The translations under genes were made by a program, and so were the position numbers. Of a stretch of 64,000 nucleotides of DNA, positions 37,996-50,203 are shown piece after piece. Source of the DNA: Demequina silvatica. Its GTDB lineage: Bacteria > Actinomycetota > Actinomycetes > Actinomycetales > Demequinaceae. The notes under the pieces were generated by a model. The model did not search any database and was not told the DNA's origin. It saw only the letters and a program-made list of their open reading frames with translations. Where the stretch lies: NCBI RefSeq assembly GCF_000971215.1, contig NZ_BBMA01000007.1:62001-126000 (forward strand). Direction: 5' to 3'. Positions within the stretch are counted from its first letter, which is position 1. Every line of letters begins with the position of its first letter.

Positions 37996-37998
37996 GGT
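37993..37998 (+). promoter_or_regulatory. -10 box for pfkA, overlapping the polA stop codon
   Basis: TAGGGT, 7 nt before ATG 38006. Its first three bases are the polA stop codon TAG. Confidence 0.55.
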
Positions 37999-38005
37999 TG
38001 GTGCC

Positions 38006-39028
38006 ATGCGAATCGGTCTACTCACGGGCGGCGGGGACTGCCCCGGTCTGAATGCTGCGATCAGGGCGGTGGTGAAGAGGGGCACCTCGGAGCTCGGCTG
38101 CTCGATCGTCGGGTTCAACAACGGCTGGCAAGGGGTGATCGACGGCGACGCGCGACCGCTCACCCGCGACGACGTCTCGGGCATCCTCGTCCACGGCGGC
38201 ACCATGCTCGGCACGGCCCGCTGCCACCCTCACAAGGTCGAGGGCGGCATGGAGGCGGTGCAGGAGACCTTCGAGAACGAGAAGCTCGACGGCTTCATCT
38301 GCATCGGCGGCGACGGCACGCTCAAGGCCGCGGGCAAGGTCTCGAAGGCGCTCGGCGTCCCCGTGATCGGCATCCCGAAGACCATCGACAACGACGTGGT
38401 CGGGACGGACGCCGCGATCGGCTTCGACACCGCAGTCTCGATCGCCACCGAGGCCATCGACCGCCTCCACTCCACCGCCGAGTCGCACAACCGCGTCATG
38501 GTGGTCGAGCTCATGGGCCGCCACTCCGGCTGGATCGCGGTCACCGCGGGCATCGCGGGCGGCGCGGACATCATCCTCGCGCCCGAGGAGCCGTTCGACA
38601 TCGACGTGATCGCCAAGCGCATCAAGCACCGTCACCGCTACAAGAACTTCTCGATCGTCGCCGTCGCGGAGGGCGCGATCCCCGCCGAGGGCTCCAACTG
38701 GACCGGCAAGGACACGCTGGACGCCAAGGGCAACCCCATCGCCGGGTCGATCGGCCACGAGGTCACCAAGGCGATCGAGGCGGCCACCGGCTTCACCTCG
38801 CGCCTCACCACGCTCGGCTACGTCCAGCGCGGCGGCGTGCCGACCGCGGCGGACCGCCTGCTCGGCACCCGGATGGGTGTCGCGGCGATCGACGGGATCG
38901 TCGCAGGCGAGACCGACAAGTTCACCGCGCTCCAGGGCGAGCGGATCGTGCTCGAGCCGTTCGAGACCATGATGGGCAAGACCAAGTGGGTGCCCGACGA
39001 GCTGCTGATGGCGGCGCGGGGCCTCTAG
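38006..39028 (+). CDS. pfkA: 6-phosphofructokinase, actinobacterial (group III-like) type
   Basis: A 340-residue PfkA-fold enzyme phosphorylating fructose 6-phosphate. N-terminal LLTGGGDCPGLNAAIR. The phosphoryl-donor motif is GGDG (Gly104), the ATP-type residue, while PKTIDND carries Lys125, the residue typical of PPi-dependent enzymes. VVELMGRHSGWIA and GYVQRGGVPTAADR are substrate segments. The Gly/Lys mix is known from ATP-dependent actinobacterial enzymes, so ATP is the more likely donor. Leaderless start. Confidence 0.93.
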   Translation: MRIGLLTGGGDCPGLNAAIRAVVKRGTSELGCSIVGFNNGWQGVIDGDARPLTRDDVSGILVHGGTMLGTARCHPHKVEGGMEAVQETFENEKLDGFICIGGDGTLKAAGKVSKALGVPVIGIPKTIDNDVVGTDAAIGFDTAVSIATEAIDRLHSTAESHNRVMVVELMGRHSGWIAVTAGIAGGADIILAPEEPFDIDVIAKRIKHRHRYKNFSIVAVAEGAIPAEGSNWTGKDTLDAKGNPIAGSIGHEVTKAIEAATGFTSRLTTLGYVQRGGVPTAADRLLGTRMGVAAIDGIVAGETDKFTALQGERIVLEPFETMMGKTKWVPDELLMAARGL

Positions 39029-39044
39029 GCACGGGCCCCTCCGG

Positions 39045-39055
39045 GGGACGATGCG
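39045..39055 (+). repeat. Dispersed motif, copy 8
   Basis: GGGACGATGCG, 16 nt after the pfkA stop; its last three bases form the start of the terminator stem. Confidence 0.6.
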
Positions 39056-39086
39056 CCGGCGACCAGGCACGTCCGGTCGCCGGCGC
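39053..39086 (+). terminator. Terminator after pfkA
   Basis: GCGCCGGCGACC / GGTCGCCGGCGC, perfect 12-bp stem with a 10-nt loop. Confidence 0.7.
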
Positions 39087-39121
39087 GCGTGTCCGCATTG
39101 CCCCGGGGCAGGGGAACGCGG

Positions 39122-39127
39122 TAGGAT
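39122..39127 (+). promoter_or_regulatory. -10 box for rpsA
   Basis: TAGGAT, about 77 nt before the rpsA ATG. An in-frame ATG at 39133 lies 5 nt downstream of the box. Confidence 0.5.
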
Positions 39128-39204
39128 ATCCGATGGTCTGGCGCGTCCGCGTGCCGTGGCCATCCCTATCCATACGATTCCCTGTCCACCGGAGCAACTC
39201 CTTA

Positions 39205-40704
39205 ATGTCCGTTTCCACCCCCGAGTCCGCAATCGCCGTCAACGACATCGGCACCGCTGAGGATTTCCTCGCTGCCGTCGACGCGACCATCAAGAACTTC
39301 GACGACGGTGACCTCGTCGAGGGCACCATCGTCAAGGTCGACCGTGACGAGGTCCTCCTCGACATCGGCTACAAGACCGAGGGTGTCATCCCCTCGCGCG
39401 AGCTTTCGATCCGCCACGACGCCAACCCGGATGAGGTCGTCAACGTCGGCGACACCGTCGAGGCGCTCGTCCTCACCAAGGAGGACAAGGAGGGTCGCCT
39501 GATCCTCTCGAAGAAGCGTGCGCAGTACGAGCGCGCGTGGGGCTCGATCGAGAAGATCAAGGAGGAGGACGGCGTCGTCTCCGGCACCGTCATCGAGGTC
39601 GTCAAGGGCGGCCTGATCGTGGACATCGGTCTCCGCGGCTTCCTCCCGGCCTCGCTCGTCGAGATGCGCCGCGTGCGCGACCTCGCGCCCTACATCGGCC
39701 AGTCCATCGAGGCGAAGATCATCGAGCTCGACAAGAACCGCAACAACGTGGTCCTGTCGCGCCGTGCCTTCCTCGAGCAGACGCAGTCCGAGGTGCGCTC
39801 GTCGTTCCTCACCGCGCTCGCGCCGGGCCAGGTCCGCAAGGGTGTCGTCTCCTCGATCGTCAACTTCGGCGCGTTCGTCGACCTCGGCGGCGTGGACGGC
39901 CTCGTGCACGTCTCCGAGCTGTCGTGGAAGCACATCGACCACCCGTCCGAGGTCGTCTCGGTCGGCCAGGAGGTCGAGGTCGAGGTCCTCACCGTCGAGA
40001 TGGACCGCGAGCGTGTCTCGCTGTCCCTCAAGGCGACGCAGGAGGACCCGTGGGCGGTCTACGCCCGCACCCACGCGATCGGTCAGATCGTCCCGGGCAA
40101 GGTCACCAAGCTCGTCCCGTTCGGCGCGTTCGTCCGCGTCTACGAGGGCATCGAGGGCCTGGTGCACATCTCCGAGCTGGCGACCCGCCACGTCGAGCTG
40201 CCCGAGCAGGTCGTCTCGGCCGACGAGGACGTCTTCGTCAAGATCATCGACATCGACCTCGAGCGTCGTCGCATCTCGCTCTCCATCAAGCAGGCGAACG
40301 AGGGCGTGGACCCGCAGGGCGAGGACTTCGACCCCGCGCTCTACGGCATGACCGCCGAGTACGACGCTCAGGGCAACTACAAGTACCCCGAGGGCTTCGA
40401 CCCGGAGACCCAGGAGTGGCGCGAGGGCTTCGAGTCCGAGCGCGAGGCCTGGGAGGCCGAGTACGCCAAGGCGCACGAGCGCTGGGAGGCGCACAAGGCG
40501 TTCGTCGCGAAGCAGGACGCGCAGGCCGCCGAGGCCGAGGCGACCGCTCCCGCGGCGTCCTCCTCGTCCGCTCCCCGCAAGGGCGGCCGCAAGGCCGACG
40601 GCCCGACCTCGTACTCGTCGCACGACGAGACGTCGGCGGACCAGGGCACCCTCGCCTCGGACGAGCGCCTCGCCGCTCTCCGCGAGAAGCTCACGGGCAA
40701 CTAA
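39205..40704 (+). CDS. rpsA: 30S ribosomal protein S1
   Basis: A 499-residue RNA-binding protein with four S1 domains: about 35-105 (DLVEGTIVKVDRDEVLLDIGYKTEG), 120-190, 205-275 (VRKGVVSSIVNFGAFVDLGGVDGLVH) and 292-365 (IVPGKVTKLVPFGAFVRVYEGIEGLVH). The C-terminal ~120 residues are Glu/Ala/Ser-rich and disordered, as in other actinobacterial S1. The codon choice is more biased than that of neighbours, as expected for high expression. ATG 39205 has a GGAG ribosome site 10 nt upstream and matches the family N-terminus. Confidence 0.97.
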   Translation: MSVSTPESAIAVNDIGTAEDFLAAVDATIKNFDDGDLVEGTIVKVDRDEVLLDIGYKTEGVIPSRELSIRHDANPDEVVNVGDTVEALVLTKEDKEGRLILSKKRAQYERAWGSIEKIKEEDGVVSGTVIEVVKGGLIVDIGLRGFLPASLVEMRRVRDLAPYIGQSIEAKIIELDKNRNNVVLSRRAFLEQTQSEVRSSFLTALAPGQVRKGVVSSIVNFGAFVDLGGVDGLVHVSELSWKHIDHPSEVVSVGQEVEVEVLTVEMDRERVSLSLKATQEDPWAVYARTHAIGQIVPGKVTKLVPFGAFVRVYEGIEGLVHISELATRHVELPEQVVSADEDVFVKIIDIDLERRRISLSIKQANEGVDPQGEDFDPALYGMTAEYDAQGNYKYPEGFDPETQEWREGFESEREAWEAEYAKAHERWEAHKAFVAKQDAQAAEAEATAPAASSSSAPRKGGRKADGPTSYSSHDETSADQGTLASDERLAALREKLTGN

Positions 40705-40717
40705 GCACCGCACGCTC

Positions 40718-40755
40718 ACGAAGGCCGTCACCCCTCCGGGGGTGGCGGCCTTCGT
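40718..40755 (+). terminator. Terminator after rpsA
   Basis: 17-bp stem (40718-40734 with 40739-40755, one wobble) around loop TCCG. The strongest hairpin in the window. Confidence 0.85.
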
Positions 40756-40804
40756 CGCGTCAGGGCCGGGTGGCGGCCGTCGGAGCGGCATGCTTGACTG
40801 CGGT

Positions 40805-41398
40805 GTGCTTCGCATCGGCCTCACCGGGGGGATCGCCTCGGGCAAATCCACCGCCTCCGCGCGCTTCCGCGAGCTGGGCGCGCGCGTGGTCGACCACGAC
40901 GAGCTCGCGCGCCGCGCCGTCGAGCCCGGCTCCGCGGCGCTGGTGGACATCGCGTCGGAGTTCGGCGACCGCGTGATCGCGGACGGCGCGCTCGATCGCC
41001 GCGCCCTCGCCGGGATCGTGTTCCGTGACGAGGGGGCCCGCCGGCGCCTCAACGCGATCGTGCACCCGTACGTCTTCGCGATGGGCGCGGCCGCGGACCG
41101 CCAGGCGCGGCGCGACGGCGTCGACGTGATCGTGCACGACATCCCGCTGCTGGTCGAGAGCGGGCAGGGTCCCGACTTCGACCTGGTGGTGACGGTCGCC
41201 GCGCCCGAGGATGCGCGCGTCGCGCGCATGGTGGCCACGCGGGGGATGACGGAGGACGATGCGCGGGCCAGGATCCGCGCGCAGGCGACGGACCCCGAGC
41301 GGGCCGCCTTGGCGGACGCCGTGCTGGACGGCTCCGGCACGGTCGAGCACCTGGCCTCCCAGGTGGACGGGTTCTGGCGGCTGAACGTCCCCAGGTGA
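40805..41398 (+). CDS. coaE: Dephospho-CoA kinase
   Basis: A 197-residue P-loop kinase for the last step of coenzyme A synthesis. Walker A LRIGLTGGIASGKST opens the protein, DHDELARRAVEPGSAAL is the substrate/lid region and HDIPLLVESG follows. GTG 40805 aligns with the usual VLRIGLTGG start; ATG 40790 is an alternative. It lacks the extra C-terminal UPF0157 domain found in mycobacterial CoaE. It sits between rpsA and uvrB in the usual actinobacterial order. Confidence 0.94.
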   Translation: MLRIGLTGGIASGKSTASARFRELGARVVDHDELARRAVEPGSAALVDIASEFGDRVIADGALDRRALAGIVFRDEGARRRLNAIVHPYVFAMGAAADRQARRDGVDVIVHDIPLLVESGQGPDFDLVVTVAAPEDARVARMVATRGMTEDDARARIRAQATDPERAALADAVLDGSGTVEHLASQVDGFWRLNVPR

Positions 41399-41402
41399 CC
41401 GC

Positions 41403-41412
41403 CGCATCGTCC
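41403..41412 (-). repeat. Dispersed motif, copy 9 (10 of 11 bp)
   Basis: CGCATCGTCC, 4 nt after the coaE stop and 16 nt before the uvrB -10 box. Confidence 0.5.
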
Positions 41413-41428
41413 TGTCGGACCCCCGGCG

Positions 41429-41434
41429 TACCGT
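41429..41434 (+). promoter_or_regulatory. -10 box for uvrB
   Basis: TACCGT, 6 nt before ATG 41441; leaderless. No LexA box is visible here, unlike at uvrA. Confidence 0.5.
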
Positions 41435-41440
41435 AGTCGC

Positions 41441-43507
<2,067 letters not shown>

Positions 43508-43553
43508 GCCCTCCCAGACGGGGGAGACGCCGGGGGCGCGCGGGGCGCGCCAC

Positions 43554-43559
43554 TACGAT
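43554..43559 (+). promoter_or_regulatory. -10 box for the TerC-family gene
   Basis: TACGAT, 6 nt before GTG 43566. A leaderless mRNA leaves no room for the manganese riboswitch found before some terC/alx genes. Confidence 0.5.
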
Positions 43560-43565
43560 GGGCGA

Positions 43566-44600
43566 GTGGAATCCGGCTTCGTCTGGGCGATCACCATCGC
43601 CGCCATCATCGCGCTGTTCGTCTTCGACTTCGTCGTGGTCGTGTCGAAGCCGCACGTCCCCACGTTCCGCGAGTCGGTGCGCTGGTCGCTGTTCTACATC
43701 GGGCTGGCGCTGGCGTTCGGCGCGTCGATGTACTGGTGGAACCTGCCGCACAAGGGCACCGAGTTCCTCGCGGGCTACATCACGGAGAAGTCGCTCTCGG
43801 TCGACAACCTGTTCGTCTTCCTCGTGATCCTCACCAGGTTCGCGGTGCCGCCCAAGCAGCGCCAGCGCGTACTGCTCATCGGCATCGCGATCGCGCTGGT
43901 CCTGCGCGGCATCTTCATCGCCGCGGGCGCCGCCGCGCTGTCCACGTTCTCGTGGGTGTTCTACATCTTCGGCGCGTTCCTGCTCTACACCGCGTGGCAC
44001 CTCGCGCGCGAGGGCGAGAGCAACGACGAGGAGCCCGAGTACAAGGACAACCTGCTGGTTCGCACGGTGCGGCGCATCTGGCCGGTCACCGACGGCTACC
44101 GCGACGGCCACTTCACGGTCCGCGAGGCCGGCGTCCGGATGCTGACCCCGCTCGCGCTGGTGATCCTCGCGATCGGCGGCACGGACGTGCTCTTCGCGCT
44201 CGACTCGATCCCCGCGATCTTCGGCATCACGCAGGACCCGTACATCGTGTTCACGGCCAACGCGTTCGCGCTGCTGGGCCTGCGGCAGCTGTTCTTCCTG
44301 GTGGACGGGCTGCTGTCGCGCCTCATCTACCTGTCCTACGGACTCGCGCTGGTGCTCGGCTTCATCGGCGTCAAGCTGGTGCTCGAGGCGCTCCACCAGA
44401 ACACCATCCCGTTCATCAACGGCGGCGAGCCCGTCGAGGTGTGGACCCCGTCCTCGGCCGTGTCGCTGCTGGTGATCCTGGTGATCCTCGGCGTCGCGGC
44501 CACCGCCAGCCTGCTGGTGACGCGCAAGCGCCACCGCGAGCACCTGCTGGCGCTGCAGAACGGCGAGGCGGCGGAGTCCGCAGAGGACGAGAAGGCCTAG
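43566..44600 (+). CDS. TerC-family integral membrane protein
   Basis: A 344-residue membrane protein with about nine helices. The TerC/Alx signatures are EKSLSVDNLFVFLVIL and IGGTDVLFALDSIPAIFGIT, whose membrane-embedded acidic residues are thought to coordinate metal. Members export Mn2+ or support metalation of exported enzymes; tellurium resistance is the historical name. The C-terminus is a charged cytoplasmic tail. Stands alone between uvrB and an exported nuclease. Confidence 0.92.
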   Translation: MESGFVWAITIAAIIALFVFDFVVVVSKPHVPTFRESVRWSLFYIGLALAFGASMYWWNLPHKGTEFLAGYITEKSLSVDNLFVFLVILTRFAVPPKQRQRVLLIGIAIALVLRGIFIAAGAAALSTFSWVFYIFGAFLLYTAWHLAREGESNDEEPEYKDNLLVRTVRRIWPVTDGYRDGHFTVREAGVRMLTPLALVILAIGGTDVLFALDSIPAIFGITQDPYIVFTANAFALLGLRQLFFLVDGLLSRLIYLSYGLALVLGFIGVKLVLEALHQNTIPFINGGEPVEVWTPSSAVSLLVILVILGVAATASLLVTRKRHREHLLALQNGEAAESAEDEKA

Positions 44601-44678
44601 CTGCCGCCCTGGTCACCACCCGCCGGTGTGTGCGGAACATCACGCCGCCGGTGGTCATCGGCGCGCACCTCCGCCGCC

Positions 44679-44684
44679 TACCCT
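44679..44684 (+). promoter_or_regulatory. -10 box for the exported nuclease gene
   Basis: TACCCT, 33 nt before GTG 44718; leaves a short leader with ribosome site GAGGGAAGCAGG. Confidence 0.4.
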
Positions 44685-44717
44685 GGTCCCGCATCAGCCG
44701 AGGGAAGCAGGTTCACC

Positions 44718-45377
44718 GTGCGTCGCACGCTCATCACCGCCATCATGATCGCCACCCTGGCGGTAGGGGCGTCCGCCGCGTCGGCCGCGCCCGCGGACGC
44801 GTCGCTGCATGCCGCGACCACCGTCACCACGGTGAAGCGGGTCGCGGAGGTCATCGACGGCGACACCGTGCGCCTCGCCAACGGCGCGCGCGTGCGCCTG
44901 ATCGGCTTCGACACCCCCGAGCGAGGCCAGTGCGGCTACACGTCCGCCACCGCCAAGCTCACCCGCATGGTCGAGGGCAAGAAGGTCACGGTCATCAACC
45001 CCGCCAGCGTCAAGGACAGGGACGCGTACGGCCGCGCGCTGCGCACCATCAAGGTCGGCACCACCGACGTCGGCGCCGCCCAGATCCGCTCCGGCTACGC
45101 CAACGCGCGCTACGACTCCGTCGACGGCTACCAGTGGCACCCCCGGCAGAAGACATACCGCGCCCTCGACCGGCAGACGGCGCACAAGTGCGGCACCGCT
45201 GTCGACAGGAAGGGCGAGCCTGCCAAGACGAGCGGCTCGGGCACGAGCACCGACTCCATCAGCATCCCGTCCGGCTGGTACACCGACGCCACCTACCCGG
45301 GCTACACCGGCTGCCGGCAGGGCTACCCGGGCGGCAAGATCAACGGCGTCTACGTCTGGAAGCCGATCTCCTGCTGA
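44718..45377 (+). CDS. Secreted thermonuclease-like (SNase fold) protein
   Basis: A 219-residue protein with a Sec signal peptide (cleavage near ASAASAA, residues 20-24). The SNase domain spans about 40-150. The catalytic set of staphylococcal nuclease aligns: Arg60 and Glu68 in VRLIGFDTPER, Arg106 in DAYGRAL, and the calcium-site Asp in DGDTV. A Ser/Thr linker (about 165-178) leads to a ~45-residue Tyr/Gly/Cys-rich tail (GWYTDATYPGYTGC...WKPISC) that I do not recognise. Likely an extracellular DNA/RNA nuclease. Convergent with the YciI gene, 12 nt apart. Confidence 0.88.
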   Translation: MRRTLITAIMIATLAVGASAASAAPADASLHAATTVTTVKRVAEVIDGDTVRLANGARVRLIGFDTPERGQCGYTSATAKLTRMVEGKKVTVINPASVKDRDAYGRALRTIKVGTTDVGAAQIRSGYANARYDSVDGYQWHPRQKTYRALDRQTAHKCGTAVDRKGEPAKTSGSGTSTDSISIPSGWYTDATYPGYTGCRQGYPGGKINGVYVWKPISC

Positions 45378-45389
45378 CGCGGTGACGCG

Positions 45390-45674
45390 TCAGGCCACCC
45401 AGGGCCCGCCAGCGGGCCACGCGCGCACCGAGTGCGACACCACCAGCCCGGCCTGCTGGTACGGGTCCGCGGTGAGCATCTGCTCGATCGCGTCCGCGCT
45501 CTCGGCCTCGAAGATCAGCAGCGCGCCGGGGTCGCCCGCGTCCTCGTAGCGGCTGAAGGCCTTCGCGACGCCGGCCTCGACCAGCGACATGATCCACGCG
45601 CGGTGGACCGGGCGCATCTGCTCGCGCTCGGCGGCGCGGTGGTCGTAGACGTAGTGGATCGCGAAGAGGCTCAT
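45390..45674 (-). CDS. YciI-family protein
   Basis: A 94-residue ferredoxin-like alpha/beta protein. FAIHYVYDHRAAEREQMRPVHRAWI carries the conserved His and Arg pattern, and GALLIFEAESADAIEQMLTADPYQQAGLV is the second half of the YCII fold. ATG 45674 is preferred because a CAGGAT box lies 6 nt upstream and the N-terminus then matches the family. Function is unknown for most members; some are enzymes. Confidence 0.87.
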   Translation of the reverse strand: MSLFAIHYVYDHRAAEREQMRPVHRAWIMSLVEAGVAKAFSRYEDAGDPGALLIFEAESADAIEQMLTADPYQQAGLVVSHSVRAWPAGGPWVA

Positions 45675-45680
45675 GCGCCC

Positions 45681-45686
45681 ATCCTG
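45681..45686 (-). promoter_or_regulatory. Possible -10 box for the YciI gene
   Basis: CAGGAT, a one-base variant of TAGGAT, 6 nt before ATG 45674. Confidence 0.3.
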
Positions 45687-45700
45687 GCGGCTGGTGCGGG

Positions 45701-45711
45701 GAGACGATGCG
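45701..45711 (+). repeat. Dispersed motif, copy 10 (10 of 11 bp)
   Basis: GAGACGATGCG between the YciI start and the end of the membrane winged-helix gene. Confidence 0.5.
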
Positions 45712-45750
45712 CGGCGCGCCGGGCCCACGACCGTCGCCGGGCGCGGGGGT

Positions 45751-46500
45751 TCAGGCCGCGCCGGACTCGCTCGCCAGCTCGCGCAGCGCGGTGATGTGGC
45801 CGTAGTACGCCGAGCGGCCGCGCGACGTCGCGCGGATCCACACGCGGCGGCGCGGTCCGCGGAGCCATGGCTGCGGGAACGTCAGGTAGCCCGCCTCGCC
45901 GAGCGAGAGCAGCGCGCCGCGCATCTCGGGCGTGGGGGCGGGGTCGACCCTGCCCAGGAACTCCGCGTCGACCCTGCCGTCGACCGCGCACACCGCCGCC
46001 ATGGTGGGGAGGCGTCCGGGCGCGCCGAGCACGGGGTCGAGCAGCACGAACCCGCCCCGCGGGACGTCGGGCGGGACGGCGCGGCGCCCGCCGACCGCCG
46101 TCAGCGCGAACAGCGTCACGCCACCGGTGATCGCGCACGCGATCGAGGCCCACCGGGGCGCCTCCGTCGCATCGAGCCAGATGGCGCTCGCCATGAAGGC
46201 GATCAGGGTCACCATGCTGAGCCACAGGTAGCGGCCGCGCACCGGCGCGGCGCCCGTCGAGACGCCGGTGAGCTGTCCGCGCGAGAGATCGAGCAGGATC
46301 AGGCAGAGGACCCACGCGGCGAACAGGTGGATCCCCCAGCCGTCGGGAACGTCCACGGTGCGTCCCAGGAGGAACCACCCGGCGAGGAGGAGCGCGAACG
46401 CCGCGGAGTGCCACAGCGGCGGCAGCGCCAGCCCCGCGGCCCGCTGCCTGACCTGCGCGTTCTCGGCGAGGGTCTCGGCGGGGTGGTCGTCGTGCTCCAT
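45751..46500 (-). CDS. Membrane protein with C-terminal winged-helix (HTH_34-like) domain, paralogue B
   Basis: A 249-residue protein. Four hydrophobic helices (about 25-47, 55-72, 90-110, 116-136) precede a soluble C-terminal domain (about 150-245). That domain reads LLDPVLGAPGRLPTMAAVCA, then GALLSLGEAGYLTFPQPW and RRRVWIRATSRGRSAYYGHITAL, the layout of stand-alone winged-helix regulators (LLD...P.RL; LeeaGY; W..lT..GR.A...H..AL). It aligns along this whole region with the next gene. Membrane-anchored DNA binding is an inference. It starts 9 nt after its paralogue's stop, so the two are one operon. Confidence 0.7.
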   Translation of the reverse strand: MEHDDHPAETLAENAQVRQRAAGLALPPLWHSAAFALLLAGWFLLGRTVDVPDGWGIHLFAAWVLCLILLDLSRGQLTGVSTGAAPVRGRYLWLSMVTLIAFMASAIWLDATEAPRWASIACAITGGVTLFALTAVGGRRAVPPDVPRGGFVLLDPVLGAPGRLPTMAAVCAVDGRVDAEFLGRVDPAPTPEMRGALLSLGEAGYLTFPQPWLRGPRRRVWIRATSRGRSAYYGHITALRELASESGAA

Positions 46501-46509
46501 GGCCGCAGG

Positions 46510-47244
46510 CTAGGGCACCGGCGTCGCGGAGGCTCGCAGCGCCGCGAGGTGGGAGTCGAAGGCCGCGATGCCCGCGGGCGTCGCGCGCAGCCAGATGCGC
46601 CCGCGGCCGAACGGCTGGTCCGGGTCGGTGAACTCGGCGTAGCCCGCGGCGACCAGGGGAGTGCACGCGGCTCCGGCCGCGGTGTCGGGGGCCTCGAGGG
46701 CATGCTCGACCGTGGGCGCCTCGAGGTGGCCACGGTACGAGGCGAGGACGCCGAGCAGCCGCAGCGCGAGCGGCTCCTCAAGCACGGCGTCGAGCAGGGG
46801 AGCAGCCGACGCGTCGGGGATCACCGGTCGCGCCGCCAGCCGAGCCCACCACAGGTGCAGCGCCAGGAGGACGATCGCGATGAAGGCGCCGAGCGCGATG
46901 CCGAGGCCGGGTTCGCGCTCGTTCCAGCCGAGCCAGAGGGCGGCGGCGAACGCGGGGAGGAGGAGCACCACGATCACGGCCGCGGGCCACGCCCAGGTGA
47001 GCAGCCCGCGCTGGCGCGGCCTGCTCGCGTCGCGGAGCTGGGCGAAGCTCGGCACGAACATCGCGGCGAGCGCGAGGAAGGCCCAGGCGGGAAACGTGCC
47101 GGACGCGTATGTGGCGAGGAACGCCCCGGTGCCGGCCGCGTTCGAGACCGCGCGCCACACGGGCGTCCGCACGCTCCCGGCGAGGCGCCCGCGCGCCCGC
47201 TCGATCCCGGCCAGCGCCGCCGCGGGCGTCTCCGCACTCTCCAC
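46510..47244 (-). CDS. Membrane protein with C-terminal winged-helix (HTH_34-like) domain, paralogue A
   Basis: A 244-residue protein. About four hydrophobic helices lie between residues 30 and 145 (including WAFLALAAMFVPSF and WPAAVIVVLLLPAFAAALWL). The C-terminal domain starts LLDAVLEEPLALRLLGVLAS and ends RGRIWLRATPAGIAAFDSHLAAL, matching paralogue B position by position. GTG 47244 lies 6 nt after a TAGGTT box. No enzyme motif is visible. The pair could sense a membrane or envelope signal and act on DNA; they could equally use the winged helix for protein contacts. Confidence 0.7.
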   Translation of the reverse strand: MESAETPAAALAGIERARGRLAGSVRTPVWRAVSNAAGTGAFLATYASGTFPAWAFLALAAMFVPSFAQLRDASRPRQRGLLTWAWPAAVIVVLLLPAFAAALWLGWNEREPGLGIALGAFIAIVLLALHLWWARLAARPVIPDASAAPLLDAVLEEPLALRLLGVLASYRGHLEAPTVEHALEAPDTAAGAACTPLVAAGYAEFTDPDQPFGRGRIWLRATPAGIAAFDSHLAALRASATPVP

Positions 47245-47250
47245 GCTCGC

Positions 47251-47256
47251 AACCTA
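47251..47256 (-). promoter_or_regulatory. -10 box for the winged-helix membrane gene pair
   Basis: TAGGTT on the minus strand, 6 nt before GTG 47244; leaderless. Confidence 0.5.
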
Positions 47257-47279
47257 GCGTCACCGGGGCGCGCAACCCG

Positions 47280-47290
47280 CGCATCGTCGC
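47280..47290 (-). repeat. Dispersed motif, copy 11 (10 of 11 bp)
   Basis: CGCATCGTCGC between the divergent winged-helix operon and uvrA, 15 nt before the LexA box. Confidence 0.45.
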
Positions 47291-47304
47291 CCCGACACGC
47301 GCGC

Positions 47305-47322
47305 TTCGAACGTGTGTTCGAA
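47305..47322. promoter_or_regulatory. LexA (SOS) box upstream of uvrA
   Basis: TTCGAACGTGTGTTCGAA: TCGAAC-N4-GTTCGA is the actinobacterial LexA operator, here a perfect palindrome. It ends 12 nt before the uvrA -10 box, covering the -35 region, so LexA should repress uvrA. Confidence 0.85.
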
Positions 47323-47334
47323 GCGATTTCCGCG

Positions 47335-47340
47335 TAGCAT
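47335..47340 (+). promoter_or_regulatory. -10 box for uvrA
   Basis: TAGCAT, 6 nt before GTG 47347; leaderless. Confidence 0.55.
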
Positions 47341-47346
47341 GGCCGG

Positions 47347-50187
<2,841 letters not shown>

Positions 50188-50191
50188 TCCG

Positions 50192-50197
50192 TAGGCT
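50192..50197 (+). promoter_or_regulatory. -10 box for uvrC-rapZ-cuvA
   Basis: TAGGCT, 6 nt before GTG 50204; leaderless. Confidence 0.55.
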
Positions 50198-50203
50198 GGC
50201 GAC

